A stretch of DNA of 64,000 nucleotides from HLUCCA09 sp965277275 (GCA_965277275.1 CBDICG010000001.1:868001-932000), one strand, 5' to 3'; shown: positions 15,962 to 24,568, counted from the first letter of the stretch. Notes: generated by a model not told the origin, from the sequence alone. Numbers and translations: made by a program.

Positions 15962-17764
15962 ATGACCGCCTACGAGATCACGCATCACACCTATGACGTT
16001 GTCGTTGTCGGCGCCGGAGGCTCCGGCCTGCGCGCGACACTGGGGATGGCCGAACAGGGCCTCAAGACGGCCTGTGTGACGAAGGTGTTCCCGACACGCT
16101 CGCACACCGTTGCGGCACAAGGCGGGATCGCCGCCTCGCTCGGCAACATGGGCGACGACCACTGGCAGTGGCACATGTACGACACCGTCAAGGGGTCGGA
16201 CTGGCTGGGCGACACCGACGCGATGGAATACCTCGCGCGCGAGGCACCGAAGGCTGTCTATGAGCTGGAGCACTACGGCGTGCCCTTCTCGCGCACGGAA
16301 GACGGCAAGATCTACCAGCGCCCGTTCGGCGGCCACACCACCCAGTTCGGCGAGGGGCCGCCGGTGCAGCGCACCTGTGCGGCCGCGGACCGGACAGGCC
16401 ACGCGATCCTGCACACGCTCTACGGCCAGTCGCTGAAGAACGACGCGGAGTTCTACATCGAGTACTTCGCGACCGATCTCATCATGTCCGAAGACGGGCA
16501 GTGCCAGGGTGTGCTGGCGTGGAAGCTCGACGACGGCACGCTGCACGCCTTCAACGCCAAGATGGTGGTGCTCGCCACGGGCGGCTACGGGCGGGCGTAT
16601 TTCTCCGCCACCTCGGCGCATACCTGCACGGGCGACGGGGGCGGCATGGTCGCGCGGCAGGGCCTGCCGTTGCAGGACATGGAATTCGTCCAGTTCCACC
16701 CGACCGGCATCTACGGTGCGGGCTGCCTCATCACCGAGGGCGCACGCGGCGAGGGCGGCTACCTGACGAATTCCGAGGGCGAGCGCTTCATGGAGCGCTA
16801 CGCGCCGACCTACAAGGATCTGGCATCCCGCGATGTGGTCAGCCGCTGCATGACGATGGAGATCCGCGAGGGGCGCGGTGTGGGCCCGAACAAGGACCAC
16901 ATCCACCTGCACCTGAACCACCTGCCGCCCGAGACGCTGGCCGAGCGCCTGCCCGGCATCTCCGAAAGCGCACGCATCTTCGCCGGTGTCGATCTGACCA
17001 AGGAGCCGATCCCGGTGCTGCCGACGGTGCACTACAACATGGGCGGCATTCCGACGAACTACTGGGGCGAAGTGCTCGACCCGACCGCCGACGATCCCGA
17101 CCGGATCACGCCTGGCCTGATGGCCGTGGGCGAGGCGGGCTGTGCCTCGGTGCATGGCGCGAACCGGCTGGGATCGAACTCGCTGATCGACCTGGTGGTC
17201 TTTGGCCGCGCGGCGGCGATCAAGGCGGGCGAGGTGGTGGATGCTGCGGCGTCGAACCCCAAGCTGAACGAGGCCTCGCTCGACCGTGCGCTCGACCGCT
17301 TCGACAAGACGCGTCACGCAGAGGGCGACGTGAGCACCGCCGAGCTGCGCCTCGAAATGCAGAAGGCGATGCAGGAAGACGCCGCCGTCTTCCGCACCGA
17401 CGAGACCCTCGCGAACGGGGTCGAGCGGATGTATTCGGTCGCCGGCAAGATGGACGCCGTCAAGGTCACCGACCGCTCGATGATCTGGAACTCCGACCTG
17501 ATGGAAACGCTGGAGTTGCAGAACCTCATGCCGAACGCGCTCGCCACGATCGTGTCGGCGGAAGCCCGCAAGGAAAGCCGCGGCGCCCACGCGCACGAGG
17601 ATTATCCCGATCGCGACGACGAGAACTGGCGCAAGCATTCGCTCTCGAAGGTCAACGGCAAGGTCGAGCTCGACTACCGCCCGGTGCATCTAAACCCGCT
17701 TCTCGGTCACAACGAGGGCGGCATCGAGCTGAAGAAGATCGCACCGAAAGCGCGCGTCTACTGA
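15962..17764 (+). CDS. sdhA: Succinate dehydrogenase flavoprotein subunit
   Basis: SdhA oxidises succinate to fumarate with covalently bound FAD. The 600-aa product has the dinucleotide motif GAGGSG at 17-22 and the RSH motif at about 46-48 with the flavinylated histidine, followed by TVAAQGG. The HPTGIYGAGCLITEGARGEGG active-region block and the family's C-terminal RKESRGAHAHEDYP are present. The long open frame on the opposite strand over this gene is a GC-rich shadow. A GC-rich hairpin follows the stop. Confidence 0.97.
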   Translation: MTAYEITHHTYDVVVVGAGGSGLRATLGMAEQGLKTACVTKVFPTRSHTVAAQGGIAASLGNMGDDHWQWHMYDTVKGSDWLGDTDAMEYLAREAPKAVYELEHYGVPFSRTEDGKIYQRPFGGHTTQFGEGPPVQRTCAAADRTGHAILHTLYGQSLKNDAEFYIEYFATDLIMSEDGQCQGVLAWKLDDGTLHAFNAKMVVLATGGYGRAYFSATSAHTCTGDGGGMVARQGLPLQDMEFVQFHPTGIYGAGCLITEGARGEGGYLTNSEGERFMERYAPTYKDLASRDVVSRCMTMEIREGRGVGPNKDHIHLHLNHLPPETLAERLPGISESARIFAGVDLTKEPIPVLPTVHYNMGGIPTNYWGEVLDPTADDPDRITPGLMAVGEAGCASVHGANRLGSNSLIDLVVFGRAAAIKAGEVVDAAASNPKLNEASLDRALDRFDKTRHAEGDVSTAELRLEMQKAMQEDAAVFRTDETLANGVERMYSVAGKMDAVKVTDRSMIWNSDLMETLELQNLMPNALATIVSAEARKESRGAHAHEDYPDRDDENWRKHSLSKVNGKVELDYRPVHLNPLLGHNEGGIELKKIAPKARVY

Positions 17765-17781
17765 TCGCGATCTCACCGGGA

Positions 17782-17809
17782 CGCCCCACACCCGAGGGGT
17801 GGGGCGCCT
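17782..17809 (+). terminator. Hairpin after sdhA
   Basis: The stem CGCCCCAC pairs with GTGGGGCG, with an additional CCC/GGG inner pairing around a GA loop, at 17782-17806, followed by CCTTT. The U-run is weak, so it may attenuate rather than end transcription, separating sdhCDA from the two small genes and sdhB. Confidence 0.55.
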
Positions 17810-17916
17810 TTGCCTCATGTCGCAATCGATGAACAGACGGGCGATTGCGCCGCGCGTTTGGCTCTGGCACCTGTGCAGCGAGTACACGACGCGCTGACAC
17901 TCCGAGGACGACCGCC

Positions 17917-18249
17917 ATGCGCCTACGCCGCTCCGCCCAGATCGCTGCCGCCAGCCTGGCCCTGTTGGGCGTTGCGGCGTGCAACCCGACCACCATGACG
18001 CTGGCTGGCGATCGCGCCGCGACGCGGGACATTGCGTTCAAGCTCGTCTCCGAGCTCGACCCCGTGATCGAGCCCGCCCCCGTGGCCCAGTGCATTGGTG
18101 CCTCCGCCACACCCGACGAGGCTGACGCCCTCATTGCGGCAGACCAGTCCGGTGACAGGGACGCCGCTCAGGCCGCCCTGACCAAGATCCTGCGCAAGAC
18201 CAACACGCAGGAGTGCCTGTCGAGCGTCGGCGTGCCCGATTTCGTGTAA
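17917..18249 (+). CDS. Small putative lipoprotein between sdhA and sdhB
   Basis: The 110-aa product starts at the ATG at 17917 and has a lipoprotein signal, ASLALLGVAAC, with Cys22 as the likely lipidated residue. The mature part contains two more cysteines, in PVAQCIGAS and NTQECLSSVG, at opposite ends of a helical, acidic domain. Its place inside the sdh gene cluster suggests co-expression; whether it touches complex II is unknown. No enzyme motif. Confidence 0.65.
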   Translation: MRLRRSAQIAAASLALLGVAACNPTTMTLAGDRAATRDIAFKLVSELDPVIEPAPVAQCIGASATPDEADALIAADQSGDRDAAQAALTKILRKTNTQECLSSVGVPDFV

Positions 18250-18401
18250 ACGTTGTGCCGCCTTGCGGCGAAGTGGCTCTTGCCTTCCCGGTTTGAAACG
18301 GCAGATATTGCAGGCGCATAGGGCAGTTGAGGCCCGCCGCAGCCATCGGCGTTCCTGATCCGATCAGAGGTGCCGACCCTTGAACCGCATCCGCGCACGG
18401 G

Positions 18402-18411
18402 TGTGATCACA
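18402..18411. promoter_or_regulatory. TGTGATCACA palindrome
   Basis: TGTGATCACA is a perfect 10-bp palindrome, 33 bases before the start of the next small gene. It repeats the motif paired upstream of sdhC. It may mark a second promoter for the gene at 18444 and sdhB. Regulator unknown. Confidence 0.45.
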
Positions 18412-18443
18412 AGGGGCAACGCCAGACGAAGGAAGGCTTTCAC

Positions 18444-18884
18444 ATGAACAGCAAGCTGCTCGCATCCGTTGTTATCCTCGGTCTTTCGGCCAGCGCGGCC
18501 GCGGCCTCGAGCGCGACGCAGGTCCTGAAGTCCTGCATCCGCGGCGCCGATCTCGCGCCCGCGGCCGTCGAGATGGACCGCGGCAGCGCCGACGGCGTCG
18601 CCTTTGCCCGCGTCCTCGCCGGTGGCCCCGTCGACGAGACGCTTGCCCGCGCGATCAACGCCTGCGCCGACCGCCACGGCGGCAACTCCGCCATCCCGGT
18701 GACGGCGACGCTGGCAACCTCAGGGCATGGTGCCGCCCAGGCCACGACAACGTCGCGCGCCCGCTCGCGCCCGCCCTACTACAACAATCCCGATCCCTTC
18801 CCCCTGTGGCGCAGCTCGCCGCAGTGCAACAATTCACCCACCTATATCTATAGGGGCAACCTCTACTGCATGGCAGGCCGCTAA
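18444..18884 (+). CDS. Small secreted protein upstream of sdhB
   Basis: The 146-aa product has a signal peptide (VVILGLSASAAAA). The mature protein has paired-looking cysteines: VLKSCIRGAD with AINACADRH, and SPQCNNSP with NLYCMAGR. The C-terminal third is rich in Pro, Tyr and Asn (RPPYYNNPDPFPLWR). This suggests a small disulfide-stabilised periplasmic protein with a flexible tail. No family is recognised. It ends 50 bases before sdhB. Confidence 0.6.
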   Translation: MNSKLLASVVILGLSASAAAASSATQVLKSCIRGADLAPAAVEMDRGSADGVAFARVLAGGPVDETLARAINACADRHGGNSAIPVTATLATSGHGAAQATTTSRARSRPPYYNNPDPFPLWRSSPQCNNSPTYIYRGNLYCMAGR

Positions 18885-18934
18885 GCGGCCGCCCGGCGCG
18901 CCACTGACACACAGACACGCTCAAGGACGGACGC

Positions 18935-19714
18935 ATGGTTCAGCTCACTCTGCCGAAGAACTCCACGATCCGGACAGGCAAGACCTGGCCCAAGCCCGAG
19001 GGCGCAACAAACGTCCGCAAGTTCCTGATCTATCGCTGGAATCCCGATGACGGGGAGAACCCGCGCGTCGACACCTACTTCGTCGACATGGACACGTGCG
19101 GGCCAATGATTCTCGACGCGCTGATCAAGATCAAGAACGAGATCGACCCCACGCTGACCTTCCGCCGCTCCTGCCGCGAAGGGATCTGCGGCTCCTGCGC
19201 GATGAACATCGACGGGACCAACACGCTCGCCTGCATCCGCGGGATGGACGAGGTGAAGGGTGACGTGAAGATCTACCCCCTGCCCCACATGCCCGTGGTG
19301 AAGGACCTGATCCCGGATCTCACGCATTTCTACGCCCAGCATGCCTCGATCATGCCCTGGCTGGAAACGAAGACGCAGCAGCCCGAGCACGAGTGGAAGC
19401 AATCCATCGACGATCGCAAGAAGCTCGACGGTCTCTATGAATGCGTGATGTGTGCCTGCTGCTCGACGTCCTGCCCGAGCTACTGGTGGAACGGCGACAA
19501 ATACCTCGGCCCGGCCGCCCTCCTGCATGCCTACCGCTGGATCATCGACAGCCGCGACGAGGCGACGCCGGAGCGGCTCGACGACCTCGAAGATCCGTTC
19601 AAGCTCTACCGCTGTCACACGATCATGAACTGCGCCAAGACCTGCCCCAAGGGGTTGAACCCCGCCAAGGCCATCAGCCAGATCAAGGGGATGCTGGTGG
19701 AGCGCCAGGTCTGA
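18935..19714 (+). CDS. sdhB: Succinate dehydrogenase iron-sulfur subunit
   Basis: SdhB carries electrons from SdhA to the membrane quinone site. The 259-aa product has the [2Fe-2S] cysteines at 80, 85, 88 and 100 (CREGICGSC). The downstream clusters are CVMCACCSTSCP for the [4Fe-4S] site and CHTIMNCAKTCPKGLNP for the [3Fe-4S] site. It is separated from sdhA by two small exported genes, an arrangement I recall from some Rhodobacterales. Confidence 0.97.
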   Translation: MVQLTLPKNSTIRTGKTWPKPEGATNVRKFLIYRWNPDDGENPRVDTYFVDMDTCGPMILDALIKIKNEIDPTLTFRRSCREGICGSCAMNIDGTNTLACIRGMDEVKGDVKIYPLPHMPVVKDLIPDLTHFYAQHASIMPWLETKTQQPEHEWKQSIDDRKKLDGLYECVMCACCSTSCPSYWWNGDKYLGPAALLHAYRWIIDSRDEATPERLDDLEDPFKLYRCHTIMNCAKTCPKGLNPAKAISQIKGMLVERQV

Positions 19715-19853
19715 TCGCTGCGCGGACCAACGCCACGCCACACGCCCGGACGGCAGTCGACCCCGGCCGCCGTCCGGATCAGCCCGGTCGCACACGGCTC
19801 ACCACGGCCCCGCCAAGCGTCCGCGACCGCGGCCCTTGACGGCGGCCTTGGGC

Positions 19854-20567
19854 ATGGACGCTCCCCTCCTCTCTGCCGCAGTGCTCGCGCTCATCGCAGG
19901 GCTCGCCATGCCGCTCGGTGCCGGGCTCGCGCGGGTCGATGACGTGCGAAAGGCGCTCTCCCCTCGCGTGCGCCACGGGATCACCGCGTTTGGCGGCGGG
20001 GCGCTCCTTTCGGCCGTGGCCCTCGTGCTCGTCCCCGAAGGCTCCGAGAGCTGGGGCGCGCTCTCGGCCACGGGGCTCTTCATCGCCGGCGGCATCGTCT
20101 TCTTCCTGATCGACAGGGCGCTAGCGCGGCAGGGCGGCGCCGGCGCCCAGATCCTCGCGATGATGCTCGACTACCTGCCCGAGGCCGCGGCCCTCGGAGC
20201 CCTGCTTGCGGTGGACCCGTCGACAGCCGTCCTGCTGGCCCTCATGATCTTCCTGCAGAACCTGCCCGAAGGCTTCTCCGCCTTCGAAGAGATCGAGGGC
20301 GGATCGTCATGGCCCGCACGCCGCCTGTTGGGCCTCTTTACCGCGCTTGCGCTCCTCGGCCCGCTCTGCGCCGCGGTCGGGCACCTTGCCCTCGCCGACG
20401 CCCCGCGCGTGCTCGGCGCGATCATGCTCTTCGCGGCGGGCGGGATCCTCTATCTCATCTTCGAAGACATTGCCCCCGCCGCCCGGCAGCACGGTGACGG
20501 GATGCCGCCTCTCGGCGCGGTCGGCGGCTTCGCCCTCGGCCTCCTTGGCCACCTCGCCATCGGCTGA
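19854..20567 (+). CDS. ZIP-family metal transporter
   Basis: The 237-aa product has about eight membrane helices and the ZIP hallmarks in helices IV and V: MMLDYLPEAAALGALL and MIFLQNLPEGFSAFEEIE, whose Asn/Pro/Glu residues line the metal path. Members import Zn2+, Fe2+ or Mn2+. The usual His-rich loop is missing and several metal-binding His are replaced (DYLPE instead of HxxPE), so the substrate or activity may differ. The ATG at 19854 is chosen over an upstream TTG. Confidence 0.8.
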   Translation: MDAPLLSAAVLALIAGLAMPLGAGLARVDDVRKALSPRVRHGITAFGGGALLSAVALVLVPEGSESWGALSATGLFIAGGIVFFLIDRALARQGGAGAQILAMMLDYLPEAAALGALLAVDPSTAVLLALMIFLQNLPEGFSAFEEIEGGSSWPARRLLGLFTALALLGPLCAAVGHLALADAPRVLGAIMLFAAGGILYLIFEDIAPAARQHGDGMPPLGAVGGFALGLLGHLAIG

Positions 20568-20625
20568 CACACATGCGCCCCCCCGCGCTACGGGCCAAGA
20601 CCCGCGCGCGCCCTAGCTCATCGCG

Positions 20626-20829
20626 ATGTTCATCATTGCCATCCTCTTCGCCGTCTTCGTGCTCCTCATCCTCGCCAACACGCGCAACACAGCCGGTTGC
20701 CGCTGGCGGGAAGACAGGACCGCGCGGTCCAAGGAGCTGAGCTACTGGCGCTGCCAGATCTGCGGCGCGCAGGACAAAACCGTCCGCGGCCGTCCGCCAA
20801 GATCCTGTCGCGCGCCGCGCGGGCGCTGA
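20626..20829 (+). CDS. Short membrane-anchored protein with zinc-ribbon-like cysteines
   Basis: The 67-aa product has one N-terminal membrane helix (MFIIAILFAVFVLLILANT). A small cytoplasmic domain follows with a CRWREDRTARSKELSYWRC start and a CQIC pair, plus one more Cys near the C-terminus. CxxC plus two further cysteines suggests a bound zinc. I recall similar short proteins with a CRWREDR motif in Rhodobacterales. Function unknown. It is followed by a copy of the interspersed repeat. Confidence 0.55.
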   Translation: MFIIAILFAVFVLLILANTRNTAGCRWREDRTARSKELSYWRCQICGAQDKTVRGRPPRSCRAPRGR

Positions 20830-20836
20830 CCTCCCC

Positions 20837-20882
20837 CTTCATCTTGGCCGAAATACCTCGGGGAGTCCGGCGCCAGCCGGAC
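20837..20882 (-). repeat. Interspersed intergenic repeat, copy B, with hairpin
   Basis: On the minus strand it reads GACTCCCCGAGGTATTT, then CGGCCAAGATGAAG, a diverged copy of the shared element. It is joined directly to a perfect hairpin, GTCCGGC-GCCA-GCCGGAC, at 20865-20882. It lies between convergent genes, where it may act as a terminator. Confidence 0.65.
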
Positions 20883-20914
20883 GGGGCAGCGCCCCGGCTT
20901 GCCCCGCCGCCCCG

Positions 20915-21871
20915 CTAGACCGGGTTGAGCGGCGCGCCCCCCTCCAGAACCGCCCGTGCGTTGGCAATCGCCATCCGGCCCATCGCCTCGCGCACCTCGA
21001 GGGCGGCCGTTCCTAGGTGCGGCAGGAGCACCACGTTCTCCATCCCGAGCAGCGCCTCGGGGACCCGTGGTTCGAACTCGTAGACGTCGAGACCTGCGCC
21101 CGCGAGCGATCCTGCGCGCAGCGCGTCGATCAGCGCCGCCTCATCGACGACATCGCCGCGCGCGATGTTCACAAGATGCGCCGTCGGCCGCATCGCCGCG
21201 AGCGCCGCCTCGCCGATCAGATGGTGCGTCTGCGGTGTTGCCGGAACAGCCAGAACCACGACGTCCGCCGCCGCCATCACGTCCTCCAGGGACGGCAGTT
21301 GCCGGGCCGGGACGCCGGGGTCGGCAACGGGGGAGCGGTTGTAGAAGACCACGTCCATCCCGAAGCCCGCCTGGGCGCGCCGCGCGATCGCCTTGCCAAT
21401 CCGCCCCATGCCGACGACACCGAGGACCTTGCCCGTCATGTGCAGCCCGAGCATCTGCGTGGGTTGCCAGCCCCGCCATTGCCCGGCGCGCACCAACCGC
21501 TCGCCCTCTCCCGCCCGGCGGCAGGTCATCAGCATCAGCGTCAGCGCGATATCCGCCGTGGCATCCGTGACCGCACCGGGCGTGTTCGTCACCAGCAGGC
21601 CCGCCGCTCGCGCGGCCCCGGCATCGATGTGATTGTAGCCCACGCCGAAATTGGCGAGGATCTTCGCACGGAAGGGCCCTCCGGAGAACGCCTCGGCGCG
21701 ATACGCGTCCCCGAGGGTCGGAACCACCGCGTCATAGGTGTGCAGCGCCTCCGTTGCCTCTGCCTGGCTCAGCGGGGCTTCGCCCGCCTTGACCGTGACA
21801 TCGGCAAAGCTCCGCGCCTCCGCGATCACCGCCTCCGGCAGCGCGCGCGAGATGAACAGCTTTTGGGTCAA
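20915..21871 (-). CDS. D-isomer-specific 2-hydroxyacid dehydrogenase (glyoxylate/hydroxypyruvate reductase-like)
   Basis: The 318-aa product has the family layout: a catalytic domain split by an NAD(P)-binding domain with GVVGMGRIGKAIARRA. The catalytic arginine lies in NIARGDVVDE, and the general-base His in LLPHLGTAALEVREAM. The closest likeness is to glyoxylate/hydroxypyruvate/glycerate dehydrogenases (GyaR/GhrB type). Its ATG overlaps the csaA stop (ATGA), so it is translated as the third gene of the proC-csaA unit. The exact substrate is not certain. Confidence 0.88.
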   Translation of the reverse strand: MTQKLFISRALPEAVIAEARSFADVTVKAGEAPLSQAEATEALHTYDAVVPTLGDAYRAEAFSGGPFRAKILANFGVGYNHIDAGAARAAGLLVTNTPGAVTDATADIALTLMLMTCRRAGEGERLVRAGQWRGWQPTQMLGLHMTGKVLGVVGMGRIGKAIARRAQAGFGMDVVFYNRSPVADPGVPARQLPSLEDVMAAADVVVLAVPATPQTHHLIGEAALAAMRPTAHLVNIARGDVVDEAALIDALRAGSLAGAGLDVYEFEPRVPEALLGMENVVLLPHLGTAALEVREAMGRMAIANARAVLEGGAPLNPV

Positions 21872-22209
21872 TGGAGCCTCTCCCCTTCTGTGACAGACTG
21901 GTCGGGTGCGATGAGAACGATGCCGCCTTCGGGATCCGACACACCAAGGACAAGCACCTCGGAGCGCACCGGCCCGATCTGGCGCGGCGGGAAGTTGACC
22001 ACCCCGAGGACCTGCCGCCCGACAAGGGTCTCGGGGCTGTAATGCGCCGTGACCTGGGCCGAGCTCTTCTTCACGCCGATCCCTGCCCCGAAATCGATCT
22101 GCAGCTTGAACGCCGGCTTGCGCGCTTCGGGAAAGGGCTCGGCCGAGACAATACGGCCGACACGGATGTCGACCTTCAGAAAATCGTCGAATGTTATCTC
22201 GTCGCTCAT
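21868..22209 (-). CDS. csaA: tRNA-binding domain protein CsaA
   Basis: The 113-aa protein is a single EMAP/tRNA-binding OB-fold. It opens with ITFDDFLKVDIRVGRIVSAE and contains KLQIDFGAGIGVKKSSAQ and LVGRQVLGVVNFPPRQIGP, the CsaA pattern. CsaA is a dimeric tRNA-binding protein, also described as a chaperone for protein export. It overlaps the upstream proC stop by four bases and the downstream dehydrogenase start by four bases, so all three are coupled. Confidence 0.92.
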   Translation of the reverse strand: MSDEITFDDFLKVDIRVGRIVSAEPFPEARKPAFKLQIDFGAGIGVKKSSAQVTAHYSPETLVGRQVLGVVNFPPRQIGPVRSEVLVLGVSDPEGGIVLIAPDQSVTEGERLH

Positions 22210-23024
22210 GCGCCGAGTTCCCGCGAGCGATCCGCGGCGGCGGCCACTGTCCGCCGGATCAGCTCCGGCAACTCTGGCATCAGAACGCCGAGGCCCGCAG
22301 CGGTGGTGCCCTTCGGGGAGGTGACGTTGATACGCAGCTGTGATGCCTCGTCCCCTGACGCGTCGAGCAACGCACCGGCACCCGCGACAGTCGCCCGGGC
22401 GAGGGTCATGGCGAGATCGGGGGCAAGGCCCTCGGCCTCGCCTGCAGCCGCCATCGCCTCGACAAGGTGAAAGACATAGGCCGGGCCGGAGCCGGACAGG
22501 CCGGTGACGGCGTCCATCTCGGCCTCGTTCTGGAGCCGCACCGTCGCCCCGACGGCGCCAAGGAGCGTCTCGGCCAGCGCAAGCCCCGCTTCGCCGGCAG
22601 CGTCGTTGGCCACGAGCGCCGTCACGCCGCGCCCGACTGCGGCGGGTGTGTTGGGCATCGCGCGCACCAGCGGTGTGCCCGGCCCGAAGGCGGTTTCGTA
22701 GGCCGAGAGCGAGACGCCCGCCGCGACGGACAGCACGAGCGTTCGGCCACCGCCGAACTGCGCGACGTCGGGCAGTGCTTCGGCCATCATCTGCGGCTTG
22801 ACGGCCACCAGCAGGACGGCGGGAGCCTCCGGCATGGGACCGGGCAGGCCCACACCCGTCTGCCGGAGCCAGTCGGACGGCGCGGGATCGATGACGTGGA
22901 CCGCACGCGGAGGCAGCCCGCGTTCGAGCCATCCTGCGAGCATCGCCGAGCCCATCTTTCCGCATCCGAGCAGGACAAGTCCGCGCTCCGCAACCTCTTC
23001 GAGTGCCCCTAGGGTGCCAGCCAT
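22206..23024 (-). CDS. proC: Pyrroline-5-carboxylate reductase
   Basis: ProC makes L-proline from pyrroline-5-carboxylate with NAD(P)H. The 272-aa product has the N-terminal Rossmann motif LLGCGKMGSAMLAGW, VAVKPQMM, the VRAMPNTPAAVGRGV block and the C-terminal DAVTGLSGSGPAYVF active-site region, all typical. I chose the ATG at 23024 because GGGAG lies five bases ahead; an ATG at 23042 is also in frame. First gene of a three-gene coupled operon with csaA and a hydroxyacid dehydrogenase. Confidence 0.95.
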   Translation of the reverse strand: MAGTLGALEEVAERGLVLLGCGKMGSAMLAGWLERGLPPRAVHVIDPAPSDWLRQTGVGLPGPMPEAPAVLLVAVKPQMMAEALPDVAQFGGGRTLVLSVAAGVSLSAYETAFGPGTPLVRAMPNTPAAVGRGVTALVANDAAGEAGLALAETLLGAVGATVRLQNEAEMDAVTGLSGSGPAYVFHLVEAMAAAGEAEGLAPDLAMTLARATVAGAGALLDASGDEASQLRINVTSPKGTTAAGLGVLMPELPELIRRTVAAAADRSRELGA

Positions 23025-23157
23025 TTTTCTCCCCCGTTCCATGGCGGTCCAGCCGGGCCGCGCAGACGCGCCGCCCTCGCCCGACCCGCTCTAGGGGCAG
23101 CGGCGGCCTGGTGCAATCGGATCGTGGACGGGCGGTGGGATCGAGGCGGACCGGCCT

Positions 23158-23226
23158 CCGGACGCGGCGTCCGGCCAGCGGCGCGGACGGGATGCCTCCG
23201 GCGGGGATATTTTGGGCACAATGAAG
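23158..23226 (+). repeat. Interspersed intergenic repeat, copy C, with hairpin
   Basis: A perfect hairpin CCGGACG-CGG-CGTCCGG at 23158-23174 is followed by ATGCCTCCGGCGGGGATATT (from 23192), then TTGGGCACAATGAAG, ending at 23226. It matches copy D at about 57037 over some 35 bases with few differences. The 363-bp gap between proC and the Hint gene holds nothing else I recognise. Confidence 0.75.
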
Positions 23227-23387
23227 GGGTGCGGTGCGCGCGCATGGGGGACAGCCCGCCCTGGCCGGCAGGGGGGAGGCGCCGATTGCCGGGGCAAGGA
23301 AGTGGATGGCGGCCGGGTGCGCGGTGTGGGGCCCGTGGAGCGTGGCCGCTGTCTCGAGATCGGCGCGCGGGGGGCGGGCGGGCGCGC

Positions 23388-24188
23388 CTAGTTGGCGCGC
23401 AGGCGTTCCAGCTCGAAGGCGGTCAGGCGGGGAATGTCGATGGGGCCGAAATCGGACAGGGTGTCGACATGGGGGAAGAGGGCGAGGAACATGTCGAGCA
23501 TGTCGGGCATCATCATCGCCTCGGGATCCGGGCCCGGGTGGTAGCTTTCGACGTCCATCCCGTTGGCGCGGATCACTTGCTGGCCATAGAAACCGAGGTG
23601 ATAGACCCGGACGGGGCTGACCGGGGTCAGCTGGATTGCCTGATCGCCATCCACGAAGCCGCGCGCCGGCGCGAAGGCTTCGGGGGCCCCTATCAGCGCC
23701 CGACAGCCAGGGGAGCGGTAGAGGACGCGCGCGCGGGGCCCCAGAACGAGATCGGGCGCGGGTCGGCCGATCCCGAACGCATCCGCAGCAAGACGCGTCA
23801 GGCCGCCGCCTTCACCGCCGGTCCCGTCGCCACGATCGGGAAAGACGGTCATGGCTCCGATCCAGAGCACGGGCTGGGGGCCGGAGGAGACGGTTTCGAC
23901 CATGGTGCCCGGCAGCAGGTCTTCGACCGCGACAGGGCCCTCGGACGTCGCCACGAGCGTTCCCCGGGCCAGGGCGGCGAACGCGTCCTCGAAGACCGGT
24001 GTTGCCGGTGCGACCCGGGTCATCGACTCGATGTCGCCGTTGGGCGCGAGCGAGAGAACCTCGTAGCGGCGGGTCAGGATACGCGCTGCGTGCGCCGCAT
24101 CCGACCGCGGTACGGGAAGGTGATCCTGCCTGGGTGTCAGGGCGCGGCCGTTCGCCGAGAAAGCGGCGGGCCTCAATGGAGATACCAT
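23388..24188 (-). CDS. Hint-domain protein
   Basis: The 266-aa product has a central Hint (Hedgehog/intein-type) fold, starting at FEDAFAALARGTLVATSEGP and VEDLLPGTMV, with QPVLWIG and the late RVYHLGFYGQQVIRANGMDVES typical of the bacterial Hint group common in Rhodobacterales. Inteins and Hedgehog use a Cys at the splice start; here the ARGTLVAT context lacks it, so self-processing is doubtful. These proteins are often linked to secreted RTX-like proteins, but no partner is visible. No signal peptide. Confidence 0.8.
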   Translation of the reverse strand: MVSPLRPAAFSANGRALTPRQDHLPVPRSDAAHAARILTRRYEVLSLAPNGDIESMTRVAPATPVFEDAFAALARGTLVATSEGPVAVEDLLPGTMVETVSSGPQPVLWIGAMTVFPDRGDGTGGEGGGLTRLAADAFGIGRPAPDLVLGPRARVLYRSPGCRALIGAPEAFAPARGFVDGDQAIQLTPVSPVRVYHLGFYGQQVIRANGMDVESYHPGPDPEAMMMPDMLDMFLALFPHVDTLSDFGPIDIPRLTAFELERLRAN

Positions 24189-24418
24189 GCGTCCGATCCT
24201 CGCGAACCGGTCACACCTGCGTGGCCCCCACCGATGCAGATGGACAATCGGGGTGGAAATTGGGCGTCGTTGCCCGCGCTGTCAAAATCCGGGTGCGATT
24301 GTTTCGCAAACGGGTCAAGTGGCGCCGGCTGGGCGGGATTGTCGCGCCCGACGGCCATAGTAGTGCCACGTGTGAGGGGAGCGCGGGGGATCGCCATCGG
24401 TCCGGAGTGCCGCGCGGA

Positions 24419-24568
24419 TCAGGCCGGGCGGGCGACGAGGGGGAGCGTCGCGCGGCGCAGGGCCACGCGGCGGCGCCGCTCGCTGCGGGCAAAAGCCGGG
24501 GGCGTCTTGAGGCGCTCGGCGCCATCGAGCGCGCCGCGAATGAAACGCTTGGTGCAGATGCGTGGCAT
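24419..24568 (-). CDS. Possible short basic protein
   Basis: A 49-aa frame begins MPRICTKRFIRGALDGAERL and ends in an Arg-rich tail. A GGAG lies about ten bases before the ATG. Its codons are not clearly distinguished from the GC-rich background, and I do not recognise a family, so this is tentative. The stretch 24189-24840 otherwise holds only this frame and a 14-bp tandem repeat. Confidence 0.3.
   Translation of the reverse strand: MPRICTKRFIRGALDGAERLKTPPAFARSERRRRVALRRATLPLVARPA

Noticed and set aside
15914..17689. 591-aa minus-strand frame opposite sdhA
   Set aside because: Shadow of sdhA caused by codon bias; His/Arg-rich with no domain.
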